Below, piece by piece: positions 1 through 11,800 of a DNA stretch of 64,000 nucleotides; the stretch's first letter is position 1, and each line of letters opens with the position of its first letter. The notes beneath the pieces are model-generated. The model searched no databases. It was not told the origin of the DNA and saw only the letters and a program-made list of their open reading frames with translations. The DNA is from Edaphochlamys debaryana (Eukaryota > Chlorophyta > Chlorophyceae > Chlamydomonadales): positions 1,798,001 to 1,862,000 of the forward strand of contig JAEHOE010000006.1 of the NCBI GenBank assembly GCA_016858145.1. Direction: 5' to 3'. Position numbers and translations under genes: made by a program.

Positions 1-798
1 TCTGATACGAGCTCAAGCTGACATTAATCTTGGCGTTAGCTGCAAGCTGCTAGTAATACGTTTTTCTCAGCGTACGTGCCGGGCGTCTGGCGGGGTTCGC
101 GCGCGACACCTTTGTCGTGGTTGTTCCAAACCACGGCCGCATCCGCCGACGCCCGAGGACCCCGCGCAAACCAACACCCGGCAACCGCACATTCGTTAGA
201 CCGTATCGTCACGAGCGAGCTAGGTTGCGAAGCAGAAACAGTGCCTGCAGGCAAGCCGCGTAGCGGCGCCGGACCTAACCGCCGCGATCGCTCGGCGCTT
301 ACTTTCGGAGCCCGAGCATCCTGCGTTTGGGGCACGACGACGACATCCGTCGCATTTACATAGTATCGGCTGACAGCTGCAGCATCGCGGCAGAGGGCTC
401 CTCACACGGCGACCAAGGGAGACTCGAGTGAGATTTCTCGCCCTGCGCGCCAGCCGAGCTGTGCTTAAGGTAGATACACCCCGACTCTACACAGTGGTAA
501 CTCGCCAGGGGCGGAGACGGCCTCTTGGAGTGGCCCTGTGCCAAGCCTGTTCCGCGCGGATCCGGGCAGCTCGCAAGGCCGGAGGCGCTCGAGAAGACCA
601 CGACAAAGCATTATCTCGCGTCAGGGAGGCAGGCAGGCGAGGTGGGCAAGGTGGGTGCTTTCCTGGGTCTTCATGCGGGGAGGTGGCCTGGACACGCCGA
701 GTCGCCAGGAGATAATTCTATCGTGCCTGACCTTTGTGCTGGACAATACAGGTTGTGGTTGCTCTGCGCGCCCGGGGATACGATATCTGCCGCGCGAG
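1..798. other. no confident gene; 5' flank of first gene
   Basis: No protein family is recognisable here. The reading frame of the next gene stays open upstream to about position 538, so part of this stretch could be 5' coding sequence or 5' UTR. No ATG upstream of 799 gives a protein I recognise. Confidence 0.4.
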
Positions 799-3234
799 AT
801 GGCTGAGCCTGCAGCAGGGCGTAAGAGGGAGAGAGCCGCAGCAGTATCGTCGTCCTCGCTGGACGACGACGACACCCGGCAGTACCAGTCGGGTCTGGGG
901 TACGCGAGCGGCAGGATGCCGGGGTCGCACCGCCGAGAGCCCCACACTTTCCAGGCGCGGTCCTCAGGGGACGCCCTGTGTGCGCCCATGTCGCTCCTCG
1001 TCGACGACTCTGGGTGCGACGACGCTGTGCGGCCCTGGCGCGGCAATGCCTGCGGTCGCACAGCGTTCGGCTGGCGCCCAACGGCCAGCAGCCCGTCCGG
1101 GCCCCAGGTGGTGCTTCTACCACCCTCTGTAGATAGCTCGACTGGCTGGGCGCGCCGACCGCCGGCGCGACTGATGGGCACCACGGCGGGCACCTGCGCA
1201 GCAGCCTTCGCTCCGCGTCGCTGCGAGCCAGCGACAGAGCCTCTCGGCCAGCTCAACGCGGACGATCTGGGTGCCGTATCGGGAACGGGTTTCTTTTCGG
1301 CACCGTTCGGGCCGCCACGCTCGTCGGCGTTCGCCGCCCCCAACTGGCAGCGCCCGTCTTCCACGTGCTCGATCTCCGGCCCAGCCAGCCCGCTGCTCGC
1401 CCCGGGCGACGGTGTTCACGAGATTTGGAGCCGCTGGGCGTCCGAGGGTAAGATACGTTGTTTGACCGGTTTAGCGTCCTTACAACCGTACTTAACCGTA
1501 CTGGGGCCGGGGTTTTCCTTGCGCGCACGTCCAGCCGCCACGTGGTATGCCGTTCGCTATCCCCACTAGCTGCGTCCGCCTGCCCGACTGACCGGCCTAA
1601 CCTTCACTGGGCTTCCTTGACGCGTCGCAGAGCTGCCCGAAGGCCTGTGGGGCGGCGACGCTCCGGGCGCCTTGGCTCCCCGCTTGTCCGCCGCGCCCAC
1701 TATTGACGTGGGGGAGCCCGGCCCCGGCCTCACGCCCTGGGCTGACCCATCCTCGCCCTCCCTGGCGCTGTCCCTGTGCGGACCCGAGCCTCTTCCTCCC
1801 GCCGCGCGGCCCCGCATCGAGCTGCGCCCGGCCGACTCCTGGCCCTCGCCGCCCCACCCCCACTCCTACGGCCCCGGCTGGGGCGCCCCCGCGCTTGGCT
1901 CCCCGACTGAGTCGCACGCAGAGGCAGCCGCGCCGCTGGGCTCCTTTCTAGGCTCGGGCCTGGGCGGCGTGAACGAGCGGCCCTGGGTGGGCTTCGAGCG
2001 CGGCACGGGTTGCAAGCGCCAGCGCCTGCCGTACGATGACGACCTCGCCGTACACGGTGTCGTACGGCGCCAGTCCACGGGCGCCGGGGACCCCTCCCTG
2101 GACGACCTGATCGTGCCGCGGGCCGGCGCCGCTGCGCCCCTGCGCCTCGCGCCCGCGCGCGGCAGCGCCGGGCCCGAGGTTCCGCATCGCCGGGACAGCG
2201 GCCCCGACAACCTGGGCCCTATTGGCTACGGACGGGGCAGCTACAGCGGCGGGCCCACCTTGCCCCGCGGCTCTCTGGGCGCGAGCGGCTGTGACACGAG
2301 CAGCTGCAGCAGCGGGGCTCTGGGCGGGTTCGGCGCTGGCGGCTTCGACGATTGCCCCCCTGATTCAGAACTGGGCCGATCGCTGAGGCACAGCTTCAGC
2401 GGTGCCAACTACCCCCGCACGCCGCCGTCGGCCGTGCCTTTCCCCGGCATGACCCCCGCTGGTGGCGGTGGCGGCGGGGGCAGTCGCTCCGGCCCCGGTG
2501 TGGCCCCCCACGGCGGCATGGGCCCGCTGGGCGGCGGCGACATTCACCCGTTCAGGGGCCCCTCGCAGCCCGGCTTCCTGCCCCTGCCGGTGCCCCCTTC
2601 CCACCACCAGCATCAGCAGCTGCCAACACGTGGCGGCCTCAGCCCGCAATGGGGCATGGGCCCGGGTGCTGGCCACGCGGGCGCGCCCCCGCCGCCGCTC
2701 CTGCCGAGCCGCGCCTCCGGCACCCGGCCCCTGGGGCCCGACGCCCTGCAGCCCCTCCACCGTGAGCAGCCCCTCCACCGCGAGCAACATCCTCACCGCG
2801 AGCAGCCCCTTCACCGCGAGCAGTACCGCGAGCAGCAGTATCGCGAGCAACATCCTCACCACGAGCAACACCCGCACCGCGAGCAGCACCGCGAGCAGTA
2901 CCGCGAGCAACACCCGCAGCAGCAGCAGAGGCACCAGCAGCCGCAGCAGTACGCCCCGACCGCCATGGGCCCGGTCCTCCAGTCCCTGGAGCAGCAGCGG
3001 CCTCAGCTGCAGCACCAACACCAGCAGCAGAGGCCGCCGCCGCTGCCCCATCCTCAGCAGCAGCAGCAGCCGCAACAGCAGATGGGTTCGAGGCCGCCGC
3101 CCCAGCAGCAGCCGGCGGGCCCGCCGCCGATGCGGCCGCTCGCTGCTGCGGCCCCGGCCCCGGCCCCGCCGCGCGCCACCGTGGGCCCCGTCCTCCAGAC
3201 GCTGCTGAAGATGACCGGCGGCGCCCGGGTCTAG
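799..3234 (+). CDS. unrecognised Gln/His/Pro-rich protein, two exons
   Basis: Exons 799-1447 and 1631-3234 join in phase 1 across a GT-AG intron (donor G|GTAAGA, acceptor CGTCGCAG), giving about 750 residues. The ATG at 799 starts MAEPAAGRKRER and is the first one followed by a plausible N-terminus, but the frame is open further upstream. Visible parts are a Ser/Asp patch near residue 20, a basic CKRQRL motif that could be a nuclear signal, a Gly-rich segment, and a Pro/Gln/His-rich C-terminal third with a run of about 14 short units ending in REQ (about 2755-2915). The phrase GPVLQ(S/T)L occurs twice, once near 2970 and once just before the stop. I recognise no catalytic or binding domain. 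Such proteins are often nuclear regulators in green algae, but that is inference. No TGTAA follows closely. Confidence 0.55.
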
Positions 3235-5607
3235 GCGGCCTGGAATGCTGACAGAGGTCCTGGCGGGCCAAGAGGTGCTTCACCACGACGCGCTCTGACT
3301 TGGACGCCGAAGCGGCGAGAGAAAAAATAATAAAATATTTACTCACGCCCGGGATGGCTCGTTTTGTGCGACCTCGCGGACTGGCGGTCTACGCGTCGGC
3401 CGCGCGAAGGCTTGGCGGGCTGTTGGGCTCGGCATGGCGTCGTCACGAGGGAGGGGTGGTAACACATGGGGGCAGGGGTCGGCTGGTTAAAACAGGGCTT
3501 ACTCTGCGCTGCGCTGCGGGTGGCAGCGCGAGTTGCGGTGCTGGTCACGTGGCTTACCGGTAATGCAGTCCCTCTAGACGGTAGACGAACCTTTCTCTCA
3601 TTTCAATTGCAATCCGCTACTGCCGCAACTTCCCATCAGCACCATAAGATTGCGGCATTGGACTGGGCCTGTGCATGTGCCGGGCCGCCTTGGTCGCTTT
3701 GTTGGTTGTCGTCACCTGAGCGTACCCTCGACCCTCACCGCGCACGGGTGATGGTCAGCAGAGGGCGCAGTTGCTACACAGGGACCCGATCCGGGGTTCT
3801 ACAACACCAAGAACGCTATGAGTTGTCAGTCGGTTAGAGGCATGTCGGGTTGTTGGCGGGCGGGTGTTTGTCAAATTGGAAAAGGACGGAAGTCGGCGCA
3901 AATGGGACAAGAATCTGGCATGCAGCTTGCCGCGCGCTTATTGGCACATGATACCGGTACGCTCTTACGTGGTTCTGTTGCCCTGGCGGTGGCAGCAAGC
4001 GCCCAGGCGAGATCCTCACCCAGCACGGCCGATTTGCAATAAGTATAGTGTTGACGCATTTGAGTGGGGGGGCACGAGGCACCATGGCCCAGAAATGGCC
4101 CGGGACCTAGTTTCATGTTCGGGTCCGACTTTGAGGCTTTTGTCTGGTTCCAACCAACAACAGGCGGCAGTAGCACTACGTGCAAGGGCTGTTTCGAAGA
4201 GCCGCAATTAACTGTTCGTGCGAGCGCTTGTGCGAGAGGGGAGGGACTGGACTGACGACAGTCTGGGGTACATACTCGTGCTGTGCTGATTACAGGCTAT
4301 CTGAGTTGCAGCAGCTAGGCTTTGTTCTGGCGAAGCGTCGCCTTTTGGCATTGCCATCGCACTTAGCTTGGCGCCTGGGGCAGCAATGATGGGGGTTTAC
4401 ACTCACGATGTGGCTCGTCTGGGGAATGCGCACGGGCGCACGTGGGGTTGCTGCCGCCCCCACGAGATCGCCGTCGCTCCCCGTCGTCTTGCCGTACCTT
4501 CATGGTAATGGCGGTGTTGTGCACGGGCGCAGCATGACTTGTGTTGCTGACGCCGTCGCCGCCGCGTCTTGGGATCCAGCCGCAAGAAGGCTGGGCCACT
4601 TGTTGGCCCAGTCGATCTTGCGTTGCGCTGTACGATTGCTACTGAAGGACAAAGTGTCCTGATGCGTCACCCATGCCTCGCCCACCTTCCGCTGCGGGCT
4701 TCGCCCGTCACATTTGTATCTTCCGTAGATCGTTTTGGTACTATCTAGCTCGGGCTCACGCTTGATCTGAAAGATTGTGTTGTTGTGCTGATTCGCAATG
4801 CGTCGCCGTATGTGCCGTCTTTTACTAACTATGGCCTCGAGGCCGACCAAGGGGTTATGGTCTGGGACGCCGATCCTTTACATCTGTACTTGAAAGCATA
4901 CGATATTGCCGGTGTGCTTGTGCGAGCGCTGCGTCCGTTGTTTGGTTGCCTTCACCGCACGGTACAGCGGTAGCTCCTATACGCTTTACACAGGGACGAA
5001 CGCGGATCCACACACACGAGCACGCGCTCTTGAGGCTCCTGCGGGGGCAAGCGCGGGCGCCGGTTGCGGCGGCGGCTGGTGTGGATGACGTACGGATACG
5101 TCGAGTGGTAATGGCTGGAATTGAGCGGGTGGGGAGCCTTGTGTGTGACTCGTCTTTGATGCAATTGTCATTGTTGCCTTGGGGCAGTGTAAGACCTGCC
5201 GAGCATGCTCTGTTACTGTGCCCCGGACCCGCGCGGTCCGCTGCGTGCAGAGCTGCGCGCCGCTGGGTTGCCAGGTCAGCAACGGCGGCTCAGGAGCGGC
5301 GGCCAGAGGGGCAGCCCCGCGCTGCGCAGCGCGGCGGATCACCCAAGCGCCACGGCGAACATGAGGCGATAGCGGAGTGGAGTCGGACACTCCTGTGCCG
5401 GAGGGCGCATGTCTGGCAGCCCGAGCACGGCGGCCCCGGCGGCGTGCACGGTGCACTGTGCCACAGCGCCAGTTGCCATCCCTGGCTCGGTACCTATCCG
5501 CACGGCCCCAACAGCAGCTCCTCTCTTTGGGGCTGGGGCCGGTGCCGGGGGTGGCGGGACGGCGGGAGCAAGAGCAGGCTGGGGGTCTGAAGCAGGCCAG
5601 CGCGCCC
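3235..5607. other. intergenic stretch, no gene seen
   Basis: About 2.4 kb between the end of the first gene and the 3' end of the minus-strand PITHD1 gene. Open frames here overlap each other on both strands, match no family and lack the exon-intron texture of the neighbouring genes. A short AT-rich patch lies at about 3320-3345. Confidence 0.5.
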
Positions 5608-5612
5608 TTACA
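5608..5612 (-). terminator. TGTAA poly(A) signal, PITHD1 gene
   Basis: The minus strand reads TGTAA about 390 bases past the PITHD1 stop codon. TGTAA is the usual chlorophyte polyadenylation signal. The assignment rests on position alone. Confidence 0.4.
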
Positions 5613-6003
5613 CCTGCCGGTACCCCTGCCACAGCCTGGCAGCAACCCCGCCCCTCAGCCACCTCTCTGCGATCCAGACATCCAGTACGGCAGCACACGT
5701 TCAGATCCATACAGATCCACCGCGCTCACACGAGTTACCGTGCCAACCTCCGCCTTCCCACCTGGTCCCCCAGCTTCCTCACCTCTTCCCCACCCCTCTG
5801 CGCCGCACTGCCCACTGCCCTGCCCGTCCGCGCGCCTCCGCCTGGCACCCGCCCGCCTGAACCGTTGACCCCTGCTCCCCTCTGCTCCCCACCACACCTG
5901 CCATCAGACCTGCGTCCGCCCTGCTCCGCTCCACCTGCCCTCTCGCCGGCCAGCCCGCGCCCCTGCTTCCCCCTGCGTCCCCCCCGCTCCCCCCTGCCTG
6001 CCC

Positions 6004-8185
6004 TCACGCCTGCCAGTCCGCGCCCCGGCCCGTCCCCGGCACCTTGTTGGAGTCGTCCGGCACGGGCCGCGCCTCGTACACCGCCTCCACGGCCTGGCGC
6101 TTGCGCTGGGGGGAGGGTGTGTATGAGGTTGGGTGGGTTGGTTGTGGTGGTTGATTGTGGTGGGGGTTTGGGCTATATGCGGATTGGGGAGTTCGGGTAA
6201 TGGGTTTTCGGCGCGGGGCAAGGGTGGGATGGGAGTGAGGTCTTGGCAAGTGACCGGGTAGGCTTGCTCCCCGGCCACCCTGACGGGACGCCTTCCCTCT
6301 CTTCCCTCCCTCGCTCCGCCCCCCACCCCACCTCGGTGAACTCCCCCTTGAGCCCCAGGAACGCCACCTCCACGTGCACCGCCCCCGCGCTGGCGCCGCT
6401 CAGCAGCAGGTCCAGGCTGTGCACGCCCGTGAAGCGGGAGGCCTGGGGGGTGGGGTGGGGTGGGGCGGTCGAGGGCTTTGAAGGGTTTTTGATGGTTTGG
6501 AGGGGTTTATGTTCGATCGGGGAGTCAGGAAGTGCAGGTGGCGTCGGCCCGTAGGTGCGACGAGCGTCCGGGCTGCTGGGGGGCGGCAGGAACGGGAGAG
6601 GGGCCCTTGTTGTTTGCTGGCCATGGCGCCGACCCATGCGCCAACAATGACGCCACGACGCCTTTCCAGCGCGTGGGGGCTAGTGCATCCCTCCCCAGCT
6701 GCTGTCCCTGGCCCTTCCGCCCCTTCCCCCGCACCTGGGTGGGGTACTCGATGATGCCCCGCGGGTCCCCATCCGGCGACAGCTCCCACTCCTGGTGCAC
6801 GGGGCAGGAGGCCGGGCGGGAGCGGGGGCAGTCCTACTCGGGAGACCTCCATGGCCTGCAGTCCCCCTCCCGTCCTTCGCCTCCGGCCCCCTTGCCCGAT
6901 GTTGCCTTGCGCCAGCCCCTCCCTTGCAGCCTGGCCCCCTCTCCCGCCCCTCCCCTTTTCACCCTTTCCCCTCTCCACCCCTTCTCCTCTCCGCCCTCCC
7001 CCCGCCCCTCCCCCGCCCCCCCACCTGCACCGGCGGCAGCGAGGCCGCAGTGCTGAAGTCCAGGTCGTCCCGGTTCACGAAGGCAGCCATGCGGGAGGGG
7101 GCGGTGCCGGGGGCGCCCCGGGAGATGAGGGAGATGGCCTTGAGCTTCACGGCGCCGTCGAAGCTGGGGGGAGGGAGGGGGGAGGAAGGAGTTATGTTCG
7201 GAGTATTGGAGAGATAAGGGAGAGAGGGGGAGGCAGGGGTGGGTGTGGGGGCGTAGTGCAGAGCGGGTTGCTAGGTGGGTGTGGGTGCCCGGCCCAGCGG
7301 AGCGCCCAGGCTCCATGAAGGGGCATGGGTGCCGGCAGGGTGGAGGGGAGACGGTGTCCCCCTTCCCCCTTCCCCCCCGGGGCTCGCTGGCTGCCACCAC
7401 ACCTCTTCTCCTCGGCTCCCGAAACGTCACAGGTCTCCCCCCTTCCCCCCTCCCCCTCCCATCTCACGGTATGTGCAGCAGCAGCTCCTGCTCATCGTCG
7501 TCCTCATTGCTGCACCGCACGGGGGAAAAGAGAGACAGGGACGAGGTTACGCGAAAAGTAAGGCCAACAAAGTGCACCACACGCGGGGGGGGGGGCGGTT
7601 AACGGGGAGGTATGGGGGGTGACGCGGGGTGCCTAGGGGGCGAGGGCTAAGGGGCGGGCTCGGGGAAGCATTTTAGGGGCCAGGAGCACCAGACGGGGTC
7701 CGGCGGTCCCTGACACAGGTGTCGCATCGACCGCCCCGTCTGACTCCGTCATGGGAGTGAGAAGCCCGCACCACGGCTTTATATCCCGTTGCCACATGCA
7801 TTGCGGGGTGAGTGGTGATGTGAGGGGCGGGGTGTGTGCCCTGCACTACCGGTCACGGTGCTGCGGGGGCCCACCTGCGCAGGGGTCCGTCGGGGGAGTC
7901 CCGCAGCCGCTCGTGCCAGGGGCGCAGCACGCTGCGGCAGGACCCCGGGGTGGCCTCGTTCAGGCAGCGGACCTGGCCGAGGGGTGGGTAGGGGCGGGGT
8001 GTGCGGGCGTGGATGCATGGCTAGGACCAGGACCTGTTGATTGGGGTAGGTTGGGGTGGGACTAGGCCCCCCGTGTCGCTTGCCTGCTCGACGGCCACGT
8101 GTTTGTAGAGGGAGTAGGCGACGCCGCAGTCGCTGGCCTCGCAGTCATGGTCGTGGGCGCAGCAGGCCTTTGATGGCGGGGGCAT
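6004..8185 (-). CDS. PITHD1: PITH-domain protein, PITHD1 homologue
   Basis: Seven exons (8185-8084, 7972-7875, 7509-7468, 7163-7025, 6791-6735, 6442-6332, 6105-6004) join in frame to 216 residues, close to the 211 of human PITHD1. The Met at 8185 precedes the family-typical CCAHDHDCEASDC start. Downstream come VRCLNE, the acidic NEDDDEQELLLHIPF, FDGAVKLKAI, ASRFTGVHSLDLLLSG and AFLGLKGEFTE, each matching PITH blocks in order. The PITH domain is a beta-sandwich shared with thioredoxin-like TXNL1, where it mediates proteasome association. The molecular role of stand-alone PITHD1 is poorly defined. Intron 1 is GC-AG (GAGCAG|GCAAGC); the others are GT-AG, with G-rich starts and C-rich ends. The gene is divergent from PCID2 across 679 bp. 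The last exon could in principle extend through another splice, but the stop at 6004 gives a normal length. Confidence 0.93.
7539..7576 (+). repeat. copy 1 of a 38-bp dispersed repeat (PITHD1 intron)
   Basis: The core GGACGAGGTTACGCGAAAAG followed by AAGGCCA and CAAAGTGCA recurs at 47979-48016 with two mismatches in 38. This copy lies in an intron of the PITHD1 gene. Confidence 0.7.
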
Positions 8186-8864
8186 GGCTGTCCGAGAGCG
8201 GGTGCCAGGGGCCGGAGGCAGCAGCCTGCGACGGCCGTTGGGGGCACGACGACGGGGCACGATGTCGGCACGCGCGCAGGGGGCGCCAGCGGGACCAGCT
8301 CCCAGCGCACCGTTGATCGAAATTGAGCAATAAGCTGCAGGCCGGGGCTCGGGGCTTGGGGTGTGTGGGCGTGGCGACGCGAGTCGAGGGAGTCGCGAGA
8401 GTGTCTTGCGGAAGCTCCGACAGGCTCGCTGGTAACGTAACTCGGTCTGCTCTATGCGTTGCGCGATGAGAGCCGGTGTGCGAGTGTGCGCACGCAGCGG
8501 CAGCGCCCAGAGGTCTGGGGGACGAGCTCGTGCGACAGCTCGATGAAGCACCAGGCCCGAAATGCGCTTGCACTCCTGGAACCCCCTGTATCGCAGTCGT
8601 TAATAGACGCCAGTTGTAAGCCCACGCTATTCCTGAGCGCGCCTTTGCCAAGACCAGATTGCTCTTGCGCTCTTGCGCGCTGACACGCCAGAGGTACCTA
8701 CCCTCTTAGCGCAACTACCAACTTCTTGTTATTGCAGCGTCCCGTCTTATGGTTACTCGCTGAGGGTTGACCCGCCTGCTCGGGGACCATCCTCAGCGCT
8801 CGCCGCTGGAGCGCGCCGCCTGAGCTTAGCGCGCGAGGTGGCTGCCCGAAAGGGCCTCTAAACG
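8186..8864. promoter_or_regulatory. divergent PITHD1/PCID2 upstream region
   Basis: The 679 bp separate the start codons of two genes read outward, so both promoters and both 5' UTRs must lie here or in upstream exons. I see no clear TATA box or named element. The dividing line between the two promoters cannot be placed from sequence. Confidence 0.55.
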
Positions 8865-11800
8865 ATGGCACAGCTTTCGAGCTTCATCCATGAGCTGGGC
8901 GCAGCGCTGAAGCGGAAGGACGGTGCGCACACGAGGGTGGTGGAGGGTGGGGGGCAAGGAGGGACCAGCACCCGGCTCGCCAGCCCTCAGTGCCCCAACC
9001 CACGAGCCCTGGTGGTACACTGAACAAACTCTTAGACCCAAGCTTTACAGCCAGGCTAACATCCACAGCCTTCCAGAGGACAGCAGGGCGACCAGCGCCC
9101 TGCGGCCTTCCCTTGCCCCCCCCCCTCCCCCCAAACCCCCCTCCCCCAAACCCCCCTCCCCCCAGGCCGCCGAGCCGCCTCCCTGCTCGCCCTGGACTCG
9201 CCCGTGGGTCTGGCGGCGCACCAGCTGGCGGCCTCGGGGCGGGCGGTGCCCGCGGGGCAGCTGGCGGCGGCGCTGCCCGAGGGCTGGGGGGACATGGCGG
9301 CGGCGCTGCTGCGGTGCCTGGTGGCGCAGCACGGGGGGGACCGCGTGGCGGCGTGCAAGTGGGCGCGGGGAGAGGGGAAGGGGAGGGAGGGGGGGAGGGG
9401 GGACGGGGGAGGAGGGGCTCAGGGGGAGGGGGAGGGAGGCGGAGCGGGGTACCCGGTGGCGGCGTGCGAGTGGGTGCGTAGGGTGGAGGGCTGGGCGATG
9501 CGGGGGCGGGGTAAGGGTAAGGGCATAGGGGAGGGTTGGGGCTCTCAGAGGTCAGGTGCTCGAAGCCGCCCGACATCATCACAGCAGCCTGGACCTTACC
9601 AACAGGGGGTTACGAAGACATCCACGGAGCGAACGTGGCGTGGGGGGTGGGGTGGGGGAGGAGAAGGGCGCGGCGTACGGCGGCGCGCAGCACGCCGTGG
9701 CGGACTGACAGGGATGCCTCGGTCACATGCCAGTGGGCGCTGCTTCAGTGGCTTGTGGGAACCCCGGTTCGCTCCCTCCCAGCTATAGGGCCGGGAAGTG
9801 TCCTGGCGGCGGGATGCTGGGCTGGGCCGAGCGAGCCCACAGGGCCGGAACGGATGGGGGGCATGACGGCGGGCGCCGCGCTAGCCCTCCGGCAGAGCAT
9901 AATCCCCTCCCTCTCCCCCTCCCGCCCCCTACCCGAACTTAAGACGCTCGAAGTAAGTCCCCTCCCTGACCCCCCTTTCCTTCCTCCCTCCCCCACCCCT
10001 CCAGGGAGTACCGTGACGGCTACGCCGCCGCGCTGGCTTCCCTCCTGAACGCGGACAAGGGCACGGAGACGGAGTGGCTCATCCCGCTGGCGCTGGGAGC
10101 GGCGCAGGGGCTCAAGGGGCTGAGCGAGGCGGCGGACGAGGAGATCAGCAGGCGGGGGGGCACGCCCAACCAGGTGGGGCTGGGGAGGGCGTAAGGGAGG
10201 GCAGGGGCAGGCCAGAGGGGGGAGAGGAGAGGCAGCGGTGCGGGAGCAGTCGAGAGGGGAACGGGGGAAGGCGGGTGATCGTTTGTAGGCGCGGGTCAGG
10301 GGAGGGGGCCTTGCAGGGGCAGGGCCCCCACAGGACCCCACGAGGCAGGCTGCGTAAGAACGCCCTCTGTCTGCCCCTCACCTGCCCCCTGCTCCCCCTC
10401 CCCTCCCCTCCCCTCCCCCCCCCAGCTGTCCGAGTGCGCCATCTCGCTGCAGACCTTCTTCCGCGGCCTGGCCACGTCCAAGAGCTCGCAGGCCAAGAAG
10501 GACGCATCGGTGGCGGTGGTGTGCGTCATGATGAAGGTGGGGGGGAGGGGGGGGGAGGAGTGGGAAGGGGGGAAGCGGGGGTGTTTGAGGCTGAGGAGGA
10601 GGGGGAGGGGGTCTGCTCGACACCCCGCGTCCTGCCGTGCCCCGTCCGTGCTCCCGGGTCCCGCCCCTCATCGCCAGTCCCTGGACAGAACACCTCCCCC
10701 CTCCTCCCTTGCCCCCTGCCCCCCCTACCCGCCCTCTGCCCGCCCCCTGACCCCGTCGCCCTGCCCCCCAAACCCCCTGCTCCCCCAGGTCTACTTCCGC
10801 CTCAACGCCATCAACAACTGCAAGCAGCCGCTGCAGCAGATCGAGGTCTCGCGCCTCTTCGACAACGCCAAGCAGGCGCATAAGGTCACGCTCAGGTGGG
10901 TGTGGTGTGGGGCGGCATGGGGCACGGTTTTGTGGAAATGAAGTCAACTCGGCAACGCCTCCCGCCCCCCGGACTCCCCCTCCCCCCCCAGGTACTACAC
11001 GGGCCGCCTGGCCGCCTACGACGAGGACTTCGCCCGCGCGGACGAGCACCTGAGCTACGCCTTCGAGCACTGCGCCGCCTCCTCGCCGGGGAACGTGCGG
11101 CGCGTGCTGCGCTACCTCATACCGGTGGGGGGGGGGCAAGGGGGAAGCGGGGGTGTGCAGGGGGAGGGCAGGGAGAGGCCAGGGCCGGAGCCCGGAGGCC
11201 TGGGGCTGTCGGGCTGGCGCATGTGACGATGGGTGGGGAGGAGGAGGCGCTCGTCCTTGCCTCTCTCCCTGAAATTCTAAACCATTTAACTTCCCCACCG
11301 CCCCCCCTCATGGACCTTTTCCCTCCCCTCAGGTGAAGATGCTGCTGGGCGTGCTGCCCTCCCCCGCCCTGCTGACCAAGTACGGCCTGCCCGAGTACGA
11401 GCCCGTACGGCGGGCGGTGGCGGGCGGGGACCTGGCGCTGCTGCTCAGCAGCCTCGAGGCCAACCAGGTACGAGGGGGCGGGGGGGAGGGGACGCTCCGT
11501 GTGCGGTCAGGGGCATGGTGTGGGGCCGTTGGCGTGTGTCGAGGGTGTCATCGCTCCTTCGTTGGTGAACCGAACTAAGGCGGAGGAGGGGACCTCGAAT
11601 AGACTTGAAGTCCCCTCGCCCCGGATAATCCGGGTGGAGGATTGTACCCGAGTGCCCGAGTGCCCGCCCATCGCTGCCCGCCCACCCACTGCCCACCCGG
11701 TTCCCCACCCCTCCCCCCCTCCACCCCCAGGCCCGCTTCATCCAGTGCGGCACCTACCTGTTGCTGGAGAAGCTGCAGGCGGTGGTGGCGCGGAGGCTGC

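Noticed and set aside
5365..5440. Possible tRNA-like fold
   Set aside because: Only a loose D-arm-like segment is present; there is no T-loop GTTCRA at the right distance and no paired acceptor stem.
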